From positions 1 to 48,915 of the forward strand of contig NZ_JAKFZN010000010.1 of the NCBI RefSeq assembly GCF_021654165.1: a stretch of 48,915 nt of DNA, written 5' to 3'. The notes under the pieces are model-generated. The model ran no database searches, was not told the origin of the DNA, and saw only the letters and a program-made list of their open reading frames with translations. Made by a program: the position numbers and the translations under genes. The number at the start of each line of letters is the position of its first letter. The stretch's first letter is position 1. Positions 44,049 to 48,915 of the stretch are shown in pieces. This stretch comes from Nereida sp. MMG025. GTDB lineage: Bacteria > Pseudomonadota > Alphaproteobacteria > Rhodobacterales > Rhodobacteraceae.

Positions 44049-44957
44049 ATGAGTGTCAGTGAAACTAGCCATTCCCGCTCCTTGCCCGAACCTCGAGCTA
44101 TGCTCCGCCTGATCAAGCCGATCACGTGGTTCCCACCGATGTGGGCGTATCTTTGCGGCGCGGTATCTGCCGGGGTGTCCCCGCGGGGACAGTGGGACGT
44201 TGTCATCTTGGGCGTTTTGCTGGCAGGGCCTATCGTTTGTGGCATGTCGCAGGCAGCCAATGATTGGTGTGACCGTCATGTGGATGCCATAAATGAACCT
44301 GATCGCCCCATCCCATCTGGTCGAATTCCGGGCATGTGGGGGCTTTGGATCGCTTTGGCCATGTCGGTGCTTTCGCTCATTGTCGGCTATCAGCTTGGTC
44401 CTTGGGGGTTTGGCGCCACCATCGTCGGGGTCGCTGCGGCTTGGGCGTATTCTGCCGAACCTATCCGCCTCAAACGCTCGGGCTGGTGGGGGCCCGGTCT
44501 GGTTGGCCTGTCCTACGAAGGGTTGCCGTGGATCACAGGGGCTGCGGTGCTGGCGGCGGGTGCGCCGTCCTCTTACGTTTTGATCGTCGCGCTTTTATAT
44601 GCTCTTGGCGCACATGGCATCATGACACTCAATGATTTCAAAGCCTTGGAAGGTGACCGCCAGATGGGCGTCAATTCGCTGCCCGTCACAATGGGCCCCG
44701 AGGCCGCGGCAAAGCTGGCGTGTATCGTTATGGCTGTGCCGCAAATGGTAGTGATTATCTTACTCGCACTTTGGGACCGCCCGCTTCACGCGCTTGGCGT
44801 CCTTGCGGTTCTGCTTTTGCAATTCTGGGCGATGCGCACCCTTTTGACCGATCCCAAGGGCCGCGCGCCTTGGTATAACGGCACAGGTGTCACGCTTTAT
44901 GTCAGCGGCATGATGATCGCTGCTTTTGCCATTCGATCTTTGGGGGCGGGCCTATGA
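44049..44957 (+). CDS. bchG: Bacteriochlorophyll synthase
   Basis: A 302-residue UbiA-family membrane prenyltransferase that attaches the geranylgeranyl or phytyl tail to bacteriochlorophyllide a. The signature NDWCDRHVDAINEPDRPIPS is complete, and the N-terminus MSVSETSHSRSLPEPRAM resembles Rhodobacter BchG. One exact copy of the 16-bp palindrome lies at 44176-44191, encoding VSPRGQ in a loop after the first helix. The stop overlaps the next gene by 4 bp. Confidence 0.96.
   Translation: MSVSETSHSRSLPEPRAMLRLIKPITWFPPMWAYLCGAVSAGVSPRGQWDVVILGVLLAGPIVCGMSQAANDWCDRHVDAINEPDRPIPSGRIPGMWGLWIALAMSVLSLIVGYQLGPWGFGATIVGVAAAWAYSAEPIRLKRSGWWGPGLVGLSYEGLPWITGAAVLAAGAPSSYVLIVALLYALGAHGIMTLNDFKALEGDRQMGVNSLPVTMGPEAAAKLACIVMAVPQMVVIILLALWDRPLHALGVLAVLLLQFWAMRTLLTDPKGRAPWYNGTGVTLYVSGMMIAAFAIRSLGAGL
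44176..44191. repeat. parS-like palindrome, site 12 (exact, isolated)
   Basis: TGTCCCCGCGGGGACA inside bchG, read as (V)SPRG(Q). It is 19.6 kb from the nearest other copy. Confidence 0.85.
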
Positions 44958-46234
44958 CCCTTTCATGGTTTTCCATCTTCCGTTTGGGGCTGGTGCAAAC
45001 TTGTCTCGGGGCGATTGTCGTTCTAACCACGTCTACTCTTAACCGTCTTATGGTGGTTGAGCTTGCTTTGCCTGCTGTTCTGCCCGGTCTCCTTGTGGCG
45101 CTGCACTACGGCATCCAGATCACGCGACCCAATTGGGGCTTTGTCAGTGACAAAGGCGGCAACCGCACGCGCTGGATCATCTTGGGTATGATTGCCCTTG
45201 CGATGGGGGGCTTCGGGGCGGCGTATGGTGTGGTTTTGATGGAAGGCTCTGCGCGTCTTGGGCTTATCGTGTCCATCATTGCCTACGCCTTGATTGGCGT
45301 GGGCGTTGGGGCCTCTGGGACATCGCTGTTGGCCTTGTTGGCAACGGCCACGGCACCGCGCAGGCGGGCCGCTGCCGCGACGATCACATGGTTGATGATG
45401 ATCTTCGGAATTGCCGTCACCGCTGGCACGGTAGGTGCATTTTTAGACCCTTATACACCGCAACTGCTTCTGAAAATTGTTGGCACCGTCACAATCGGCG
45501 CTGTTCTTTTGACCTTGATCGCAACTTTCCGCGTTGAACGTGGACTAAGCCTCACGCCGCAAGCCGATGATATGGGCTTTGTCGAAGGGCTGCGCGAGGT
45601 CTGGGCAGAACGCAAAGCACGGGTTTTTACCATCTTCGTGTTTCTGTCGATGACCGCCTACTTCATGCAAGAGCTGATCCTTGAACCTTATGCCGGGCTG
45701 GTCTTTGGGTTCACGCCAGGTCAGTCCACCAGCTTATCTGGTGCACAAAACGGTGGTGTCTTTTTGGGTATGGTGATTGTGGGCATCGCTTGCACGGGTT
45801 TCAAACTGGGCGAGCTGCGCCACTGGGTGGTCGGCGGATGCCTCGGGTCTGCTGCAATGCTTACCATAATCACTGTTATTGGCCAAAACGCAGCCGCCCC
45901 ATTGATGCCGGTTGTGGTGGGTTTGGGTCTGTTTAATGGCATGTTTGCCGTTGCGGCCATCGGATCAATGATGGCGCTGGCCAGCGATGGCCGATCAGCA
46001 CGCGAAGGCACGCGCATGGGCTTATGGGGCGCCGCGCAAGCGATTGCCGCAGGGTTTGGCGGCCTGATCGGTGCAGCCAGTGTTGATATTTTGCGTCAGT
46101 CCTTGCCTGACCCAACCGCTTTTGGTGCCGTCTTTCTTGCGGAAGCCGCCCTGTTTATCGCCGCTGCCGTGATGGCCGCGCGCATCATGGAAAACCGCGT
46201 CGTCGCTGACGCTCACCTCGTTCCGGGAGAATAG
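44954..46234 (+). CDS. PucC/LhaA-family MFS protein downstream of bchG
   Basis: A 426-residue, 12-helix protein related to LhaA and PucC, corresponding to ORF428 beside bchG in Rhodobacter. It begins MTLSWFSIFRLGLVQTCLGA and has STLNRLMVVELALPAVLPG and TRPNWGFVSDKGGNRTRW. It is likely a bacteriochlorophyll-handling or complex-assembly factor. It is coupled to bchG by ATGA; bchP follows 3 bp later. Confidence 0.92.
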   Translation: MTLSWFSIFRLGLVQTCLGAIVVLTTSTLNRLMVVELALPAVLPGLLVALHYGIQITRPNWGFVSDKGGNRTRWIILGMIALAMGGFGAAYGVVLMEGSARLGLIVSIIAYALIGVGVGASGTSLLALLATATAPRRRAAAATITWLMMIFGIAVTAGTVGAFLDPYTPQLLLKIVGTVTIGAVLLTLIATFRVERGLSLTPQADDMGFVEGLREVWAERKARVFTIFVFLSMTAYFMQELILEPYAGLVFGFTPGQSTSLSGAQNGGVFLGMVIVGIACTGFKLGELRHWVVGGCLGSAAMLTIITVIGQNAAAPLMPVVVGLGLFNGMFAVAAIGSMMALASDGRSAREGTRMGLWGAAQAIAAGFGGLIGAASVDILRQSLPDPTAFGAVFLAEAALFIAAAVMAARIMENRVVADAHLVPGE

Positions 46235-46237
46235 ACT

Positions 46238-47413
46238 ATGTTTGATGTTGTTGTTGTTGGCGGTGGCCCGTCGGGTGCGACCGCGGCCGAAGATCTTGCC
46301 CGTTCGGGTGTGAAAGTTGCAATGCTGGATCGTGCGGGAAGGATCAAACCCTGCGGCGGTGCTGTGCCCCCGCGCCTGATCTCGGATTTTCATATCCCTG
46401 ATGAACAGATTGTGGCCAAGATCAACACCGCCCGCATGATCAGCCCCACCAACCGCAAAGTCGATATTCCGATCGAGAACGGCTATGTCGGCATGGTCGA
46501 TCGTGAGCATTTCGACGAATTCCTGCGGTGTCGTGCCGCCGATGCCGGTGCCGAACGCTTTACCGGCACCTTCCTGCGGATTGAACGCAGCGGCACCACC
46601 AAGATTATTTACCGTGACAAGGAAAGCCGCGAGGAACGCGCACTGGAAACCAAGCTGATCATCGGTGCGGATGGTGCGCGATCTGATGTGGCCCGCGCCG
46701 AGGTGCCGGGCGGCGATACCATCCCCTATGTCATCGCCTATCACGAGATTATCGAAGCCCCCGCCGCCAATGAGGTCTATGACCCTATGCGCTGCGATGT
46801 CATCTATGATGGTGTCATCAGCCCCGATTTTTACGGGTGGGTCTTTCCGCACGGCAAATCGGCCAGCGTGGGCATGGGCACAGGTATCGACGGAATTGAC
46901 CTGAAGAAAGCCACCGCCGATCTGCGGGCGGCATCTGGTTTGACCGATTGCAAAACGATCCGAAAAGAAGGTGCCCCTATCCCTCTGAAACCGCTAGATA
47001 AATGGGACAACGGCAAGGATGTTGTTCTGGCGGGGGATGCTGCTGGTGTTGTGGCGCCGTCCTCGGGCGAAGGTATCTTTTACGCAATGGCAGGTGGCCG
47101 CGCTGCGGCAACAGCGGCGACTGCGGCGCTGGCATCAGGTCGCATCAGCGATCTGCAACTGGCCCGCAAACTCTTTATGAAAGAGCATAAGGCCGTGTTC
47201 AAAATACTCGGTGCGATGCAGGACGCCTATTACAAAAGCGACGAGCGCCGTGAACGGTTTGTCAGCCTGTGTCACGACGTTGATGTGCAGCGCCTGACGT
47301 TTGAGGCCTATATGAACAAAAAGCTGGTCAGCAAACGCCCCTTGGCGCACATCAAGATCGGCATTAAGAACATTGCCCATCTGGCAGGCATCGTTAGCCC
47401 GCTGCGCACATGA
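46238..47413 (+). CDS. bchP: Geranylgeranyl reductase
   Basis: A 391-residue FAD-dependent reductase that saturates the geranylgeranyl tail of bacteriochlorophyll to phytyl. It starts MFDVVVVGGGPSGATAAEDL (dinucleotide-binding motif) and has KPCGGAVPPRLISDF and LAGDAAGVVAPSSGEGIFYA. The stop overlaps idi by 4 bp. Confidence 0.96.
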   Translation: MFDVVVVGGGPSGATAAEDLARSGVKVAMLDRAGRIKPCGGAVPPRLISDFHIPDEQIVAKINTARMISPTNRKVDIPIENGYVGMVDREHFDEFLRCRAADAGAERFTGTFLRIERSGTTKIIYRDKESREERALETKLIIGADGARSDVARAEVPGGDTIPYVIAYHEIIEAPAANEVYDPMRCDVIYDGVISPDFYGWVFPHGKSASVGMGTGIDGIDLKKATADLRAASGLTDCKTIRKEGAPIPLKPLDKWDNGKDVVLAGDAAGVVAPSSGEGIFYAMAGGRAAATAATAALASGRISDLQLARKLFMKEHKAVFKILGAMQDAYYKSDERRERFVSLCHDVDVQRLTFEAYMNKKLVSKRPLAHIKIGIKNIAHLAGIVSPLRT

Positions 47414-47949
47414 AGGATTTAGGCTTGGACAGCATGATCCCCGCTTGGGTCGACGGGGTGTTGACCCCTGTTGAGAAGTTGGAGGTGCATCAGCGCGGGC
47501 TGAAGCACAAAGCGATTTCTGTCTTTTTGATGAAAGGCACCAAGGTGCTGCTGCAGCAACGGGCGATGGTTAAATACCACACGCCTGGTCTGTGGGCGAA
47601 CACCTGCTGCACCCACCCTGATTGGAACGAAGATAGCGCCGATTGCGCCGTCCGTCGTTTGCAAGAAGAGCTTGGGATTACGGATGCGTCCGTAAGTTTT
47701 GCCGACCAAGTCGAATACCGCGCCGATGTATTCCAAGGCTTGATCGAGCATGAAGTGGTTGATGTTTTTGTCGGACACGTCGATGACACCCTAAATATCG
47801 ACCCTAATCCAGCCGAAGTGATGGATATTACTTGGGTCGAGATGGACGATCTTGCGGCTGATCTTGAGAGCAACACAGCGCGATACACGCCGTGGCTCAA
47901 GATCTATATGGATGAATTTCGCGACCGTATTTTCGCCAAATCGCTTTAA
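47410..47949 (+). CDS. idi: Isopentenyl-diphosphate delta-isomerase (type 1)
   Basis: A 179-residue Nudix-fold enzyme that interconverts IPP and DMAPP. The catalytic cysteine lies in LWANTCCTHPDWNE, with the Nudix region AVRRLQEELGI and later glutamates (EHEVVDVFVG). It ends bchG-...-idi. Its TAA directly abuts the stop codon of convergent dxs with no base between. Confidence 0.95.
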   Translation: MKDLGLDSMIPAWVDGVLTPVEKLEVHQRGLKHKAISVFLMKGTKVLLQQRAMVKYHTPGLWANTCCTHPDWNEDSADCAVRRLQEELGITDASVSFADQVEYRADVFQGLIEHEVVDVFVGHVDDTLNIDPNPAEVMDITWVEMDDLAADLESNTARYTPWLKIYMDEFRDRIFAKSL

Positions 47950-48915
47950 TCACACTTTCCCGAATGATCTGACCTTGCCGGCCGCTTGCGCGGCTGTTGC
48001 GGCAATATCCACGGCTGTCAGGCCTGCGTCTGCATACATGGCCGCAGGGCTGGCCTGATCAATGAAGCGGTCAGGCAGGGTCATGGTGCGCACCGAAAGT
48101 CCGCGATCAAATGCGCCGATATTGGCAAGTTCGTGCAAAACCAGCGCCCCAAAGCCGCCTTGTGCGCCCTGCTCTACTGTAACCAGCGCCTTATGATGAC
48201 GCGCCAGTTGATGAATCAGGCGCGTATCCAGCGGTTTGGCAAAGCGTGCGTCAGCGACCGTGCAAGTGATGCCCATGGTTTCCAACTGCTGTGCTGCTTC
48301 CAGACATTCGCCCAGATGCGCACCAAACGACAAAAGCGCCACATCGTCGCCTTCGCGCACAATACGCCCTTTGCCAATTTGCAGAATCTTTGCCTCCGGC
48401 ATGTTCACCCCTGTGCCTTCGCCGCGTGGGTAGCGGAACGCAATGGGCCCATCGTCATAGGCGGCAGCCGTGGCAACCATATGCTTTAGCTCTGCCTCAT
48501 CCGCGGCGGCCATCACCGTCATGTTCGGCAGGGTCGCCATGAAGCCAATGTCAAACGCACCTGCGTGTGTCGGGCCATCGGCGCCCACAAGACCAGCACG
48601 GTCAATCGCAAAGCGCACGGGCAGGTTTTGCAAGGCAACGTCATGGGCCACCTGATCGTAACCGCGCTGCAAAAAACTGGAATAGATCGCACAGAACGGC
48701 CGCAGCCCGGATGCGGCAAGACCTGCCGCAAATGTGACGCCATGTTGTTCAGCGATACCAACGTCAAACACCCGTTTCGGGAAGCGTTTTTGCATCAGAT
48801 CAAGCCCCGTGCCACCGGGCATTGCCGCAGTAACAGAGACGATTTTAGGATCGGCTTCGGCAAGTTGTGTCAGCGTTTCGCCAAACACCTTGGTATAGCT
48901 TGGGGCATTGGGCGT
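47950..48915 (-). CDS. dxs: 1-deoxy-D-xylulose-5-phosphate synthase, C-terminal half (continues at window start)
   Basis: The C-terminal 321 residues of [23 protein letters not shown], the transketolase pyrimidine-binding region with [38 protein letters not shown], and the transketolase C-domain ending GKVRSFGKV. The frame is open at the last base with no start of its own; the internal GTG at 48888 is not a real start. Joined to the minus-strand frame at 1-936 it gives a complete protein. Confidence 0.95.
   Translation of the reverse strand, partial: TPNAPSYTKVFGETLTQLAEADPKIVSVTAAMPGGTGLDLMQKRFPKRVFDVGIAEQHGVTFAAGLAASGLRPFCAIYSSFLQRGYDQVAHDVALQNLPVRFAIDRAGLVGADGPTHAGAFDIGFMATLPNMTVMAAADEAELKHMVATAAAYDDGPIAFRYPRGEGTGVNMPEAKILQIGKGRIVREGDDVALLSFGAHLGECLEAAQQLETMGITCTVADARFAKPLDTRLIHQLARHHKALVTVEQGAQGGFGALVLHELANIGAFDRGLSVRTMTLPDRFIDQASPAAMYADAGLTAVDIAATAAQAAGKVRSFGKV

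Noticed and set aside
47950-48888. A separate truncated dxs pseudogene at the window end.
   Set aside because: The GTG at 48888 is inside the conserved domain, and the frame continues upstream to the window edge and in frame into the piece at 1-936.

Overview
The window is a photosynthesis gene cluster (PGC) of an aerobic anoxygenic phototrophic alphaproteobacterium, almost certainly Rhodobacteraceae (Roseobacter group). Signs of this are the gene order crtEF-bchCXYZ-pufQBALM, bchFNBHLM-lhaA-puhABC and crtA-bchIDO, the aerobic cyclase acsF without an anaerobic bchE, a tetraheme pufC in place of pufX, and a spheroidene/spheroidenone carotenoid set (crtA, crtB, crtC, crtD, crtE, crtF, crtI). 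No LH2 (puc) genes, rRNA, tRNA, CRISPR or insertion sequence was seen.

The PGC lies on a plasmid-type replicon. Between bchO and cycA sits a complete maintenance module: parB and parA (minus strand), a roughly 480-bp origin-like region, and a 226-residue replication initiator with an N-terminal winged-helix-like part and a C-terminal DnaA domain I-like part, resembling the DnaA-like plasmid replicases known from roseobacters. The two window ends each hold half of one dxs gene. Joined end to start they restore an uninterrupted 633-codon DXS frame, so the window is best read as a complete circular molecule of 48,915 bp, linearised inside dxs, carrying essentially only photosynthesis and replication/partition genes.

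Layout: (1) dxs N-terminal half, minus, 1-936. (2) The crtEF-bchCXYZ-pufQBALMC superoperon, minus, 12123 to 1124. (3) crtD-crtC, plus, 12196-14609. (4) crtI-crtB-tspO, minus, 17674 to 14599. (5) crtA-bchIDO, plus, 17813-22048. (6) parA-parB, minus, 24403 to 22045; origin-like region; rep, plus, 24888-25568. (7) The long bchFNBHLM-lhaA-puhABC-orf98-acsF-puhE-hemA-cycA superoperon, minus, 41457 to 25637. (8) The regulators ppaA-ppsR, plus, 41750-44007. (9) bchG-pucC-like-bchP-idi, plus, 44049-47949. (10) dxs C-terminal half, minus, 47950-48915.

Together the genes supply isoprenoid precursors (dxs, idi, crtE), 5-aminolevulinate (hemA), the whole branch from protoporphyrin to bacteriochlorophyll a (bchHID, M, acsF, bchNBL, F, XYZ, C, G, P), carotenoids, the RC-LH1 proteins and their assembly factors, cytochrome c2 and the PpsR/PpaA control pair. 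PpsR-type boxes (TGT-N12-ACA) lie in every major divergent promoter region.

The most unusual signal is a 16-bp palindrome, TGTCCCCGCGGGGACA. It occurs ten times exactly and twice in degenerate form. Eleven copies lie within 4.3 kb around parAB, mostly inside the coding regions of bchD, bchO, parB and parA and in all three reading frames; one exact copy lies 20 kb away in bchG. It looks like a dispersed plasmid centromere (parS-like) written into photosynthesis genes.
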